From: Pseudomonadota bacterium
Lineage (GTDB): Bacteria > Pseudomonadota > Alphaproteobacteria > Rhizobiales > Xanthobacteraceae
NCBI GenBank assembly: GCA_023404675.1
Contig: JAEYAW010000028.1
Span: 62,001 to 126,000 of the forward strand
DNA length: 64,000 nt
Reading direction: 5' to 3'
Positions within the stretch are counted from its first letter, which is position 1. Each line of letters starts with the position of its first letter. Positions 1 through 8,782 of the stretch are shown one piece after another. A model generated the notes under the pieces. That model was not told the DNA's origin and searched no databases. It saw nothing but the letters and a program-made list of their open reading frames with translations. The position numbers were made by a program, and so were the translations under genes.

Positions 1-630
1 AACACGAAAGTGCGCATCGGCCCCGAGCACATCATGGCCTCCGGCGCGCTGCCGCCGGGCTTTCCGGCGGTCGAGGTCGATGGCGAATATTATTGGGACG
101 GCGGGCTCGCTTCCAATACACCGCTGGACTACGTGCTCGACACCGAGAACAGAAAGAACCTGCTGATCTTTCAGGTGGATCTGTTCAGCGCGCGCGGACC
201 GCTCCCGGCAACGATGATGGATACCACGGAGCGCGAGAAGGACATCCGCTACTCCAGCCGCACCCGCTTCACCACCGATCAGAACCGTCGCGTTCGCACG
301 GCCCGCAAGGCGGTGCGCGATCTGATCGCCAGGCTTCCGCCGGAGTTCAGCAACGATCCGACCGTGGCGTATCTCGCCGAAGCGTCCAAGGAAAACACCG
401 TCACGGTGGTCCATCTCATCTACCGACGGAAAACCCGCGAGCAGGCCTCCGCGAAGGACTACAACTTCTCCCGCATCAATATGCTGGAACACTGGGCTTC
501 CGGCATTGCCGACGTCGAGCAAACGGTGCGCCATCGCGAGGGCCTGCTGGAGCCGCAGGAAGACGAGACCATGAAGACCTTCGACCTGACCAGCGACTCC
601 TCCGACGGTCCGGGTGGCGGCAGCCGCTAG
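1..630 (+). CDS. Patatin-like phospholipase, C-terminal part (5' end outside window)
   Basis: The reading frame is open from the first base, so the N-terminus with the GxSxG nucleophile elbow is outside the window. The visible part starts with a stretch typical of patatins (IMASGALPPGFP) and contains YYWDGGLASNTPL, where DGG supplies the Asp of the Ser-Asp dyad. The remaining 150 residues are charged and helical, as in the DUF3734-type C-terminal extension of bacterial patatins. The family hydrolyses acyl esters of lipids. The gene lies 114 bp upstream of 3-hydroxybutyrate dehydrogenase on the same strand, so a link with storage-lipid or polyhydroxybutyrate turnover is possible; this is inference only. 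Confidence 0.85.
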   Translation, partial: NTKVRIGPEHIMASGALPPGFPAVEVDGEYYWDGGLASNTPLDYVLDTENRKNLLIFQVDLFSARGPLPATMMDTTEREKDIRYSSRTRFTTDQNRRVRTARKAVRDLIARLPPEFSNDPTVAYLAEASKENTVTVVHLIYRRKTREQASAKDYNFSRINMLEHWASGIADVEQTVRHREGLLEPQEDETMKTFDLTSDSSDGPGGGSR

Positions 631-675
631 AATCCGTTTTTTGAGAATCCAAAATCCAACCTGGACTTTCTTCAC

Positions 676-724
676 GCAAAGCATGATCCGATCCAGAAGG
701 CTCTCTTCTTTCCGGACTCATGCA
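676..724. repeat. Degenerate copy of the GCATGATC palindromic repeat
   Basis: The segment begins AAGCATGATCCGATCC and ends CCGGACTCATGC, the two arms of the palindromic element seen in clear form at 3031-3081, with a diverged centre. It fills most of the gap between the patatin gene and the dehydrogenase. Confidence 0.4.
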
Positions 725-744
725 TTCAACAGCAGGAGCACGAG

Positions 745-1533
745 ATGGTTTCCCTGACAGGCAAGACGGCGACGGTGACCGGCTCGACCAGCGGCATCGG
801 ACTGGCCTATGCGCGGGCCTTCGCCAAGGCCGGCGCCAACGTCGTCATCAACGGCATGGGCGATGCCGCCGAGATCGAGAAAGAGCGCGCCGGCATCGAA
901 AGCGACTTCGGCGTGAAGGCGCTGTATTCCCCGGCCGACATGACCAAGCCCGATGAGATCGCTGCCATGATCAAGCTCGGCGAGGACACGTTCGGCAGCG
1001 TCGACATCCTCGTGAACAACGCCGGCATCCAGTTCGTATCGCCGATCGAGGAATTTCCGATCGAGAAGTGGAACGCCATCATCGCGATCAACCTGTCGTC
1101 GGCCTTCCACGGCATTCGCGCCGTCGTGCCCGGCATGAAGAAGCGCGGCTGGGGCCGCATCATCAACACCGCCTCGGCGCATTCGCTGGTCGCCTCGCCG
1201 TTCAAGTCGGCCTATGTCTCGGCCAAGCACGGCATCGCCGGCCTGACCAAGACCGTGGCGCTGGAAGTGGCCACCCACAAGATCACCTGCAACTGCATCT
1301 CGCCGGGCTATGTGTGGACACCGCTGGTCGAGAAGCAGATCCCGGACACGATGAAAGCGCGCGGACTGACGCGGGATCAGGTCATCAACGACGTGCTGCT
1401 CGAAGCGCAGCCGACCAAGGAGTTCGTCACCTCCGAGCAGGTCGCCTCGCTCGCGCTCTATCTGTGCAGCGACGACGCCGCGCAGATCACCGGCACCAAC
1501 CTCTCCATCGACGGCGGCTGGACGGCCGAATAG
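745..1533 (+). CDS. bdhA: 3-hydroxybutyrate dehydrogenase (SDR family)
   Basis: A 262-residue classical short-chain dehydrogenase that interconverts 3-hydroxybutyrate and acetoacetate with NAD. This is the cytosolic step of polyhydroxybutyrate and ketone-body use. Visible are the cofactor motif TGSTSGIG (residues about 12-19), NNAG, the active-site serine region NTASAHS and the catalytic YVSAK. The C-terminal TGTNLSIDGGWTAE is typical of BdhA. An AGGAG sits six bases before the ATG. The length matches the family (about 260). A strong hairpin terminator follows at once. The substrate is assigned by overall resemblance to BdhA; another SDR substrate is possible but less likely. Confidence 0.9.
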   Translation: MVSLTGKTATVTGSTSGIGLAYARAFAKAGANVVINGMGDAAEIEKERAGIESDFGVKALYSPADMTKPDEIAAMIKLGEDTFGSVDILVNNAGIQFVSPIEEFPIEKWNAIIAINLSSAFHGIRAVVPGMKKRGWGRIINTASAHSLVASPFKSAYVSAKHGIAGLTKTVALEVATHKITCNCISPGYVWTPLVEKQIPDTMKARGLTRDQVINDVLLEAQPTKEFVTSEQVASLALYLCSDDAAQITGTNLSIDGGWTAE

Positions 1534-1558
1534 CTCCGCTTCAGATCGGCATCAGCGG

Positions 1559-1597
1559 GAGCCTCGGCCTTGGGACGGCCGAGGCTCTTGCTTTTCC
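1559..1597 (+). terminator. Rho-independent terminator after bdhA
   Basis: Perfect 11-bp stem GAGCCTCGGCC / GGCCGAGGCTC with a 7-base loop, followed by TTGCTTTTCC. It lies between the convergent bdhA and flippase genes, and the T-rich side serves the plus strand. Confidence 0.8.
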
Positions 1598-1610
1598 TCG
1601 GCCGAAAAAA

Positions 1611-2984
1611 TCAGCCGCGCTTGCCGAATGCGAGCACGTGGATGCCGAGGCGGCGGCGCGTGATCCAGAACAGCAGAACAGTCTCGAATGTCAGCGCGAT
1701 GGCCGTCGCGGCCGCTGCGCCGTGGCCGCCGTAAGCCGGGATCAGCGCAAAGGCCAGAGCGAGATTCAGCGCGAATGCAAGTGCATAGGCCAGCGCGCAC
1801 GCATTCTGATGGCCGAGCATGTTGAGCAGGCGCTCGACGGGACCGACAGCCGCCCGCACCACGAGGCCGATGGCCGCGATGAACATGATGTCGTAGCCGG
1901 CCACGAATTGCGGCCCGAACAGCCACAGCAGCGGCTTGCCCAGCGCCAGCAAGACCACTGTCGCCGCAAGCGACGGCCAGAACGTCCACTTGATGGAATG
2001 CGCGACATAGGCTTCCAGCCGCGCCTTGTCGCCGGCGGCATGATATTCGGTGAAACGATGCGCCGTGGTGGCCGACATCGCGTATTGAATGAACGACACC
2101 AGCGCCAGCGTCTTCACCACCGCGAAGTAGACGCCGACCTCCTCGGATGGCCGGAACTGCTGCAGCACCAGCACGTCGGTGTAGGACAGCAGCAGATAAA
2201 ATCCCTCGACCAGCAGGATCGGGAACGAGATCGCAAGCCATCCCCGGATGTCGTAGCGGCGCGCTCCGGCTGCGATGGTTCTCGCCAGCCGCCGGTTGAG
2301 AGCGATGATCTGCCCGGCCATCGCGACCACGACGGCGGCGAAGCTCGCCAGCATCGCACCGGTCGCGCCGAGATTGAAACCGAGCGCAAACAGACCGGCC
2401 GTGAACGCGATGATCAGCGTCTGGCGGACGATGAACTGCGGCAACAGGCCGAGCACCATCCAGTCGTGCGAGCGCGAGATGCCGTCCTGCATGTTGGCGA
2501 CCGCGAAGAACGGCAGCGTCGCGCAGCCGATATAGAGCGGCACCACCGAAGCGGGGTCGAGCGAGGAGCGGAGCGTCCAGACCACCCCCGCCAGCAGCAG
2601 CGCGGCCGCGCCGGACGCGCAGAACACCAGCCAGCGGCTGCCGATCAGGAAGCCGCGCAGCATGTCGTGCTGGTTTGCCGCGCGATATTGCGGAATGATC
2701 TTCTGCGCGGATGCGGGAATGCCGAGATCGAACAGCGTGCCCAGCAGCAGAACCCAGGTCCACACGTAGACATAGACGCCGTAATCGCTATTGCCCATCC
2801 AGCGCGCGAGGATCACCTGCGAGACATAGGCAAGGCCCGCGCTGATGACGCGGATCGCGAACACGATAGCGGCGAGACGATTGGTGACGGATTCCTCGTC
2901 CGCGCTGCCGAACAGGCTGCGCAGGCGAGCCAGACCACTCGTTCGGGATCGGGTCACCGTCGGCTGGGCCTCCATCACGGCCAC
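1611..2984 (-). CDS. Polysaccharide/oligosaccharide flippase-like membrane protein
   Basis: About 457 residues with many hydrophobic segments, resembling the Wzx/MATE-type exporters that flip lipid-linked oligosaccharides across the inner membrane. The N-terminal motif LARWMGNSDYGVYVY is typical of this family (LG..EYG.Y). The C-terminus returns to a basic tail (RRRLGIHVLAFGKRG). The start is uncertain: GGAAGGAG abuts an ATG at 2990 with no spacer, so the GTG at 2984, six bases further on, is the better initiator; an ATG at 2975 is also possible. No glycosyltransferases are next to it, so its glycan substrate cannot be told. Confidence 0.8.
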   Translation of the reverse strand: MAVMEAQPTVTRSRTSGLARLRSLFGSADEESVTNRLAAIVFAIRVISAGLAYVSQVILARWMGNSDYGVYVYVWTWVLLLGTLFDLGIPASAQKIIPQYRAANQHDMLRGFLIGSRWLVFCASGAAALLLAGVVWTLRSSLDPASVVPLYIGCATLPFFAVANMQDGISRSHDWMVLGLLPQFIVRQTLIIAFTAGLFALGFNLGATGAMLASFAAVVVAMAGQIIALNRRLARTIAAGARRYDIRGWLAISFPILLVEGFYLLLSYTDVLVLQQFRPSEEVGVYFAVVKTLALVSFIQYAMSATTAHRFTEYHAAGDKARLEAYVAHSIKWTFWPSLAATVVLLALGKPLLWLFGPQFVAGYDIMFIAAIGLVVRAAVGPVERLLNMLGHQNACALAYALAFALNLALAFALIPAYGGHGAAAATAIALTFETVLLFWITRRRLGIHVLAFGKRG

Positions 2985-3030
2985 GACCATCTCCTTCCGC
3001 CGGATATGCGGTATCTCTATTTTTATAAGA

Positions 3031-3081
3031 AAAGCATGATCTTATCCGAAAACCGGACCCCACTTTTCGGGATCATGCTTT
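3031..3081. repeat. Palindromic intergenic repeat (GCATGATC family), clear copy
   Basis: An 11-bp perfect inverted repeat, AAAGCATGATC at 3031-3041 and GATCATGCTTT at 3071-3081, encloses TTATCCGAAAACCGGACC and CCACTTTTCGG, which also pair partly. I recognise this as a very common dispersed element of Bradyrhizobium-group genomes. Related copies here are at 676-724 and 14522-14567. Its function is unknown. Confidence 0.8.
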
Positions 3082-3179
3082 AGCAACTCTCCGTTAAGAT
3101 TTGGTTGGCCGAAAGAAACAAACAGACATGAAGGCAGCCCGGCGCCCCGGACATCGCCGCGAGAGCGAGGGCCTGGGTG

Positions 3180-4151
3180 TCAGACAAATCCGGCAACCCG
3201 GTGCGGCTGGTAAGGCGCTTCCAGCGCGGCGATCTCGGCGTCGGTCAGCGTGAGCGACATCGCGGCGACTGCGTCAGCCAGATGGCCGGGCTTCGAGGCA
3301 CCGATAATCGGGCCCGTGACATCCTTTTTCTGCAGCAGCCAGGCCAGCGCCACCTGGGCGCGGGGCACCTCGCGCGCTGCCGCAACCTGTCCGACCGCAT
3401 CGACGACCTGCTCGTCGGCGCCGACATAGAGCGTCTTGCCGAATTCGTCGGTCTCGGTGCGATACGTCGATTCGTCCCATGCCCGCGCGAGTCGGCCACG
3501 GGCGAGCGGGCTCCAGGGAATCACCGCGATGCCCTGATCCGCGCAGAACGGCAGCATCTCGCGCTCTTCCTCGCGGTAGAGAAGATTGAGATGGTTCTGC
3601 ATGCTGACAAACTGCGTCCAGCCATGGAGCCGCGACGTGTAGACCGCCTTCGCGAACCGCCAGGCCGGCATGGACGACGCGCCGATGTAACGGGCCTTGC
3701 CGGCCTTCACGACATCGTGCAGCGCTTCCAGCGTTTCCTCGATGGGCGTACGCGAATCCCACCGGTGAATCTGGTACAGGTCGACATAGTCGGTCCCGAG
3801 CCGCCGCAAGCTTGCATCGATCTCGGCGAAGATCGCCTTGCGCGACAGGCCCGCACCGTTCGGTCCGGGGCGCATGCGATTGAACACCTTGGTGGCGAGC
3901 ACGATCTCCTCGCGCCGGGCGAAATCACGAATGGCGCGACCGACGATCTCCTCCGACGAGCCGTCCGAATAGACGTTGGCGGTGTCGAGAAAATTGATTC
4001 CGAGTTCGATCGCCTGACGGATCAGCGGGCGGCTGTCCTCTTCCGTCAGCGTCCAGCCGTGGCTGCCGCGCGTCGGCTCCCCGAACGTCATGCATCCCAG
4101 ACAAAGCTTGGAGACTTCCAGGCCGGTGGAGCCGAATTTGACGTAGTCCAT
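3180..4151 (-). CDS. Aldo/keto reductase
   Basis: A 323-residue NADPH-dependent aldo/keto reductase. The catalytic tetrad is visible: Asp and Tyr in FLDTANVYSDG, Lys in LATKVF and His in YQIHRWD. The C-terminal half has the family's cofactor-binding pattern (VIPWSPLARGRLAR, GPIIGASKP). The ATG at 4151 is preceded by GGAGA, and homologues begin with MDYVKFGSTGLEVS, so this start is preferred over the upstream in-frame ATG at 4229. Members reduce many aldehydes and ketones and the substrate cannot be inferred. It stands alone between the flippase and the metal ATPase. Confidence 0.9.
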   Translation of the reverse strand: MDYVKFGSTGLEVSKLCLGCMTFGEPTRGSHGWTLTEEDSRPLIRQAIELGINFLDTANVYSDGSSEEIVGRAIRDFARREEIVLATKVFNRMRPGPNGAGLSRKAIFAEIDASLRRLGTDYVDLYQIHRWDSRTPIEETLEALHDVVKAGKARYIGASSMPAWRFAKAVYTSRLHGWTQFVSMQNHLNLLYREEEREMLPFCADQGIAVIPWSPLARGRLARAWDESTYRTETDEFGKTLYVGADEQVVDAVGQVAAAREVPRAQVALAWLLQKKDVTGPIIGASKPGHLADAVAAMSLTLTDAEIAALEAPYQPHRVAGFV

Positions 4152-4342
4152 TTTTTGTCTCCAGGTTTGTTGCACGACGCCGCATCGATCCCATACGGGA
4201 TGCGCCGCCCGAATGCCTACCATACCCAATCTTGCGATGAGGCCGTTTCAAGTCTCGGTGCGGATCTGTTCAGACACCGGAATCGCCCGGCCTGGGAGAC
4301 GACTTGACCGCCCGCGCCGCGCTGGAGCGGCCCGGCTGCCCC

Positions 4343-6550
4343 TCAAGCCGAAGGCGTCCTGAGCAGACGGAGGGCATTCAGCGTCACCAGAACAGTCGCG
4401 CCGGTATCTGCCAGAATCGCCGGCCAAAGGCCCGTCAATCCCACCACGGTCGTGACGAGAAACAGCGCCTTGAGGCCGAGCGCGACCGCGATATTCTGGT
4501 GGATGTTCGTCATCGTCCGCTTCGACAGGTTGACCATGGCGGCGACATCCGTCACGCGTCCGTGCAGCACGGCCGCATCGGCGGTCTCCAGCGCGACATC
4601 GGTGCCGCCACCCATGGCGATGCCGACATCGGCTGTGGCAAGCGCCGGCGCGTCGTTGATGCCGTCGCCCACCTTGGCGACGACGAAACCTTCCTCCTGA
4701 AGCCGGCTGACGATCTGCTGCTTGTCCTGCGGCAGCAGCTCGGCCTCGATATCGATTCGCAACTGCCGGCCAATCGCCTCTGCGGTCCGGCGATTGTCGC
4801 CGGTCAACATCCGCGTCCTGATTCCCGCATCCGACAGCGTCGCGAGACCCTGCGCGGCATCGGGGCGCGGCTCGTCGCGCATGGCGATCGCGCCCGCAAT
4901 CAGGTCGTCCACGACCAGCACGGAAACGGTCTTGCCCTCGTCGTTGAGCGCCGAGATCCGTTGTTGCTGGTCCGCCGCCAGAGCGCTCAGGTCGGCTGCG
5001 GCCTTCGGCGAGCCGAGAAACACCCGCCGCCCCTCGACAGTCGCCTGCACGCCCTTGCCGCCGACGGCCGAAGCCCTGTCGGTCGGCGGCACGTTGATCT
5101 GCCGCTCCGCCGCGCGCGACAGGATTGCCGTGGCCAGCGGATGGCTGGAGCCGGTCTCCAGCGCGGCGGCAAGGCGCAGGATTTCGTCCTTATCCCGGTC
5201 AAAGCCGACGACATCGGTGACCTGCGGCTTGCCTTGCGTGAGCGTGCCGGTCTTGTCGAAGCACACCATGGTGACCTTGCCGATCCGTTCCAGCACGGCC
5301 CCTCCCTTCAGGAGCAGTCCGCGGCGAGCGCCGGCCGCCAGACTGGCGGCAATGGCTGCCGGCGTCGAGATCACCAGAGCACACGGGCAGCCGATCAGCA
5401 GAATAGCGAGCCCCTTGTAGATCCAGCCGCTCCACCCGGCTCCCGCCGCCAGCGGCGGGATGATCGCGACGAGGGCCGCCACGACCACGACACCGGGCGT
5501 GTAATACCGCGAGAAGCGATCGATGAACCGCTCCGTCGGCGCTTTCGATTCCTGCGCCTCCTCGACCAGCTTCACGACGCGGGCGATGGTGTTGTCCGCG
5601 GCTGCGGCCGTCACCCGGACCCTGAGCACGCCGTCGCCGTTCACGGTGCCGGCGAACACGGTCGCATCCGCGCCCTTCAGCACGGGATTGCTTTCACCGG
5701 TCACCGGCGACTCATCGATCGAACTCTCTCCGGAGACGATGACGCCATCGGCCGGAATCCGGTCGCCGGGGCGCACCTGGATCAGCGCGCCGACGGCCAG
5801 CGTGCCGGCCTGAACCTCGCGCACCTGTCCATCGGTGCCTTCGAGGCGCGCCGTCTTCGGCACCAGCCGCGTCAGATCCTGAATGCTGGCGCGCGCCCGG
5901 CCGGCTGCGACGCCCTCAAGCAGTTCGCCGATCAGAAACAGGAACACGACCGCCGCCGCTTCCTCCGTCGCGCCGATGAAAACGGCTCCGACCGCGGCGA
6001 TTGTCATCAGTGTCTCGATCGAGAACGGCGATCCCACCATGGCTGCTGCGAACGCGCGTCTGGCGATCGGAACAAGTCCGATCAGCATCGCCGCCAGAAA
6101 CGCCCACTGCTCGATGGCAGGGAAGGCCTTGCCGAGACCGAAGGCAATCGCAAACGCGACGCCCGAGGCGATGGTCAGCCGTCCCTTTTTCGTCTGCCAC
6201 CAGCTCTTGCCATCCGACGTTGATTCATGATCGGCGTGCGATGAAACCTTCACCTCGTCCGGCCGTTTCCCGCCGGTCCGATCGCTCACGCTGTCCGACC
6301 CCGTCACCGCGTATCCCAGTCCGATGATCGATCCCTTCATCACGTCGGCATTCGGCTCGTCGTGATCGACCGTAACCACCCCGCGCGGAACGGACACTCT
6401 TACATCCACGACACCGGGCACGCGCCGCAGAGCCGTCTCGATCTTGATCGCGCAACTGGCGCAATCCATGCCATCGACGGTCATGCGCGTTGTGGTCGCG
6501 GCGCGCCTCTCCCCGGAGTCGTGTGCGCTCATTCCACTGACATTCGTCAT
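4343..6550 (-). CDS. zntA: Zn/Cd/Pb-transporting P1B-type ATPase
   Basis: A 735-residue inner-membrane pump that exports soft divalent metals. An N-terminal heavy-metal-associated domain carries GMDCASC (Cys30, Cys33). The transmembrane metal site is CPC (about 385-387), the phosphorylated Asp is in DKTGTLTQG (about 432) and the hinge is GDGINDAPALA. The last membrane segment reads DTGATVLVTLNALRLL, the pattern of the Zn/Cd/Pb subgroup rather than the copper one. GAGGA lies seven bases before the start. The upstream minus-strand gene encodes a small secreted His/Cys protein, perhaps in the same transcript. No MerR-type regulator is adjacent. The substrate group is by motif; the exact metal is not known. 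Confidence 0.92.
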   Translation of the reverse strand: MTNVSGMSAHDSGERRAATTTRMTVDGMDCASCAIKIETALRRVPGVVDVRVSVPRGVVTVDHDEPNADVMKGSIIGLGYAVTGSDSVSDRTGGKRPDEVKVSSHADHESTSDGKSWWQTKKGRLTIASGVAFAIAFGLGKAFPAIEQWAFLAAMLIGLVPIARRAFAAAMVGSPFSIETLMTIAAVGAVFIGATEEAAAVVFLFLIGELLEGVAAGRARASIQDLTRLVPKTARLEGTDGQVREVQAGTLAVGALIQVRPGDRIPADGVIVSGESSIDESPVTGESNPVLKGADATVFAGTVNGDGVLRVRVTAAAADNTIARVVKLVEEAQESKAPTERFIDRFSRYYTPGVVVVAALVAIIPPLAAGAGWSGWIYKGLAILLIGCPCALVISTPAAIAASLAAGARRGLLLKGGAVLERIGKVTMVCFDKTGTLTQGKPQVTDVVGFDRDKDEILRLAAALETGSSHPLATAILSRAAERQINVPPTDRASAVGGKGVQATVEGRRVFLGSPKAAADLSALAADQQQRISALNDEGKTVSVLVVDDLIAGAIAMRDEPRPDAAQGLATLSDAGIRTRMLTGDNRRTAEAIGRQLRIDIEAELLPQDKQQIVSRLQEEGFVVAKVGDGINDAPALATADVGIAMGGGTDVALETADAAVLHGRVTDVAAMVNLSKRTMTNIHQNIAVALGLKALFLVTTVVGLTGLWPAILADTGATVLVTLNALRLLRTPSA

Positions 6551-6703
6551 CCTTCAGTCCTCAATGACGGCGTTTCGGTGCAAACGAGCACATCTGGCGC
6601 ATGATGCGCGAAACGCGTGCCGATCCGGAAAACATGCTGCAGCCCGACAAAGGACGGCCTCGGCGTGCCGAACGTCCGACGGTTGCGTTTGCGGGGATGG
6701 CGC

Positions 6704-7063
6704 TCAGGTCAGGAATTTTGGAGGCGGCGGATCGATCCCGTGCGACGTTTCGCAAGGCGCGACCTCGCAATACGCGACAGCCCGGCTCACTGGCGGTTGG
6801 ACATGATCCGCCGTGATCGACGCAGGCAAAGAAGCCGGGAAACAGCCATGGCAATGATGTTCCGCGACATCGCTGCCGCCCGAGTCACCCGCTCCGTTTC
6901 CTGTCGTCCACATGACCGCAGCCTGGGAAGAGGCGACGACATCCAGCCCGCAAAAACCGTGCTGACCACTGCCCAGTAGACAGATCGTCAGCACGAATGC
7001 GACCGCACCCCTGAGCAGGATTCGCAGGGAACCGATCCGGGATATGCGAGCAAAAGGTGTCAC
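6704..7063 (-). CDS. Small predicted secreted His/Cys-containing protein
   Basis: About 119 residues starting at a GTG (7063). A basic, hydrophobic leader (RILLRGAVAFVLTICLLGSG) looks like a signal peptide. It is followed by a short mature part with EHHCHGCFPASLP and two further cysteines near the C-terminus (YCEVAPCETSHG), which could bind metal. It lies 153 bp upstream of the Zn/Cd/Pb ATPase on the same strand, which supports a metal-related periplasmic role. The frame is open far upstream, but only the last third looks like protein, so the start is a judgement; a TTG at 7078 is an alternative. I do not recognise the family with certainty. Confidence 0.5.
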   Translation of the reverse strand: MTPFARISRIGSLRILLRGAVAFVLTICLLGSGQHGFCGLDVVASSQAAVMWTTGNGAGDSGGSDVAEHHCHGCFPASLPASITADHVQPPVSRAVAYCEVAPCETSHGIDPPPPKFLT

Positions 7064-7250
7064 GTCAGAATGTCCGATCAACGACGCCGGCCAGTTAACA
7101 TGCGTCGCCGTCGCGTGTCGATCCGCAACAATATTACAAGGCGGATGAACCCGCGCGTCCGTGCACCGAATTGGTGCTGGAAATCCCGATGGAAAGCCAC
7201 TATTTGAATCTACCAGAGGTTTTCCAGCGCGGCCGCTAGAGGTGCGCCTC

Positions 7251-7643
7251 ATGACCATATCTTCCAAACTCGTCGTGTCCCGTCGGGGCAAGGTGCTGCT
7301 GGTGAAGCGGCGCAGCGATGGCTTATGGATGTTCCCCGGCGGCAAGCGCAAGCGGGCCACGGAAAAACCCAGGCGCGTGCTGAAGCGGGAAATCGGAGAA
7401 GAACTTCCGAAGCTGAAGGTGCGCTCACCCGAACGGTGGCTGACGCTGGAAGGCAAGCATAAGGAGACGGGTCGCAGAATGAGCGACGCGGTCTTCATGG
7501 CACGCGGCGCCAAGGGGCGTCTGGTGGTCGGCGACAAAAACGAGCTGACCCGCGCCGCCTGGCGCAAGCCCAAGCGCGTGAAGCTGACCCCGACGTCCCG
7601 GCTGATCGTCAAGCGGCTGACCAAGGCCGGACACCTGCGCTGA
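7251..7643 (+). CDS. Nudix-type hydrolase with imperfect Nudix box
   Basis: About 130 residues with the Nudix beta-grasp pattern (VVSRRGKVLLVKRRSDGLWMFPGG) and the helix REIGEEL. Compared with the consensus GX5EX7REUXEEXGU, the spacing before the first Glu is one longer and the Gly after the EE pair is missing, so catalysis may be altered. The protein is very basic (many RK and KR pairs). The ATG at 7251 fits homologues; the frame is open upstream. Nudix proteins cleave nucleoside diphosphates linked to a variable group; the substrate here is unknown. It diverges from the secreted metal-associated gene. Confidence 0.75.
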   Translation: MTISSKLVVSRRGKVLLVKRRSDGLWMFPGGKRKRATEKPRRVLKREIGEELPKLKVRSPERWLTLEGKHKETGRRMSDAVFMARGAKGRLVVGDKNELTRAAWRKPKRVKLTPTSRLIVKRLTKAGHLR

Positions 7644-7725
7644 TCCTTGGCGGCAGCGCATTCCGCGACCTTACGTCGTCTGCCGTTCCGAAAGCGCCCC
7701 TGAACTTCGGCCGTTTGCCGAGCAG

Positions 7726-8060
7726 TTAAAGATAAGTTCCGCTCCCGACCACGCGCCCCTCGTCCACGACATAGATCGGATCAGCGGCCACGATGATGGG
7801 CAGCCGCTGCGCGACGACGATCTGCGTGCAGTTGAGCGCGCGAAGATTCTCGACGACGGCCTGCTGTGTCACGCTGTCGAACGCACTCGTCGCCTCGTCG
7901 CGGATCGGCACGCGCGAGGGCCCGCAGCGATCAGGACCGCTGCCGCTGCCCTCCGGAGAGCGTCACGCCGCCGTCGGCGATCATGGTGTCGCGCCCATCG
8001 GCGACGCCGCAACGAAGTCGCTCAGACGACGCGACCGCGATGCAGATGGCGCGGGGCCTG
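7726..8060 (-). pseudogene. Remnant of an ABC exporter ATPase domain
   Basis: Minus-strand fragments together spell the end of an ABC ATPase: MIADGGVTLSGGQRQR (signature motif), then after a frame change LIAAGP, then after another change DEATSAFDSVTQQAVVENL (Walker B and D-loop), and RIYV-like PIYVVDEGRVVGSGTYL. The H-loop reads VAQRLPII where active proteins have AHRLSTI, so the His is lost. The segment between signature and Walker B is scrambled, and no permease or Walker A is present upstream, since gpmA begins there. The wording is closest to peptide/bacteriocin-type (NHLM-like) exporters; that assignment is inference. Confidence 0.75.
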
Positions 8061-8138
8061 ACCACATACCCGCGATCATGCGTGATCGGGATAGCTGATG
8101 TCGAAGAGAGCCGACGGGAGCGAGCCGGCCCGCCCGTC

Positions 8139-8762
8139 TCACTCGGCCAGATCGATCTTGGACGCGACGGTGGAGTCGGCATTGAGGCGATAGATCACCG
8201 GCGCGCCGGTCGCGAGTTCGCGCTTGAGAATCTGCTCGGGCGTCAGCTTCTCCAGCACCATGATCAGCGCGCGCAGCGAATTGCCGTGCGCCGCCACCAG
8301 CGTGCGCTCGCCGCGCAGCACGCCGGGCAAAATCTCCTGCACATAGTAGGGCAAGGCGCGCGCCAGCGTATCCTTGAGGCTTTCGCCGCCCGGCGGCGGC
8401 ACGTCATAGGAGCGCCGCCAGATCAGCACCTGCTCCTCGCCCCACTTGACGCGGGCGTCATCCTTGTTGAGTCCGGCAAGGTCGCCGTAGTCGCGCTCGT
8501 TCAGCGCCAGATTGCGATGGATCGGCAGCCCGGTCTGGCCGAGTTCGGTGAGCGCGAGATCGAGCGTGTGCTGCGCGCGCAGCAGATCGGACGTGAACGC
8601 AACGTCGAACGACAGCCCCTGCGCCTTCAGCTTCTGCCCGGCGGCCTTGGCTTCCTCGACGCCCTTCTCGGTGAGGTCGGGATTCTTCCAGCCGGTGAAC
8701 AGGTTCTTGAGATTCCATTCGCTCTGGCCGTGGCGCACGAGCACGAGAAGGCGTTCGCTCAT
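8139..8762 (-). CDS. gpmA: 2,3-bisphosphoglycerate-dependent phosphoglycerate mutase
   Basis: A 207-residue cytosolic glycolytic and gluconeogenic enzyme that interconverts 3- and 2-phosphoglycerate. The phosphohistidine motif is VRHGQSEWN near the N-terminus; ALNERDYGDLAG and the second His in AAHGNSLRALI complete the active site. At about 207 residues it is the short alphaproteobacterial form (E. coli is about 250). The ATG at 8762 matches the family N-terminus MSERLLVLVRHG; the frame is open for 29 codons upstream and these were rejected. It lies 20 bp downstream of dapB on the same strand, probably one transcript. Confidence 0.95.
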   Translation of the reverse strand: MSERLLVLVRHGQSEWNLKNLFTGWKNPDLTEKGVEEAKAAGQKLKAQGLSFDVAFTSDLLRAQHTLDLALTELGQTGLPIHRNLALNERDYGDLAGLNKDDARVKWGEEQVLIWRRSYDVPPPGGESLKDTLARALPYYVQEILPGVLRGERTLVAAHGNSLRALIMVLEKLTPEQILKRELATGAPVIYRLNADSTVASKIDLAE

Positions 8763-8782
8763 TATCGACAGTCCGGTTGAGG

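Noticed and set aside
1068..3083. 671-codon plus-strand open frame across bdhA and the flippase
   Set aside because: It is antisense or out of frame to two well-recognised genes and has Arg/His/Gln-rich composition typical of high-GC shadow frames.
7064..7624. N-terminal extension of the small His/Cys protein frame to 306 residues
   Set aside because: The added part is antisense to the Nudix gene and has shadow-like composition; only the last ~120 residues look like a protein.
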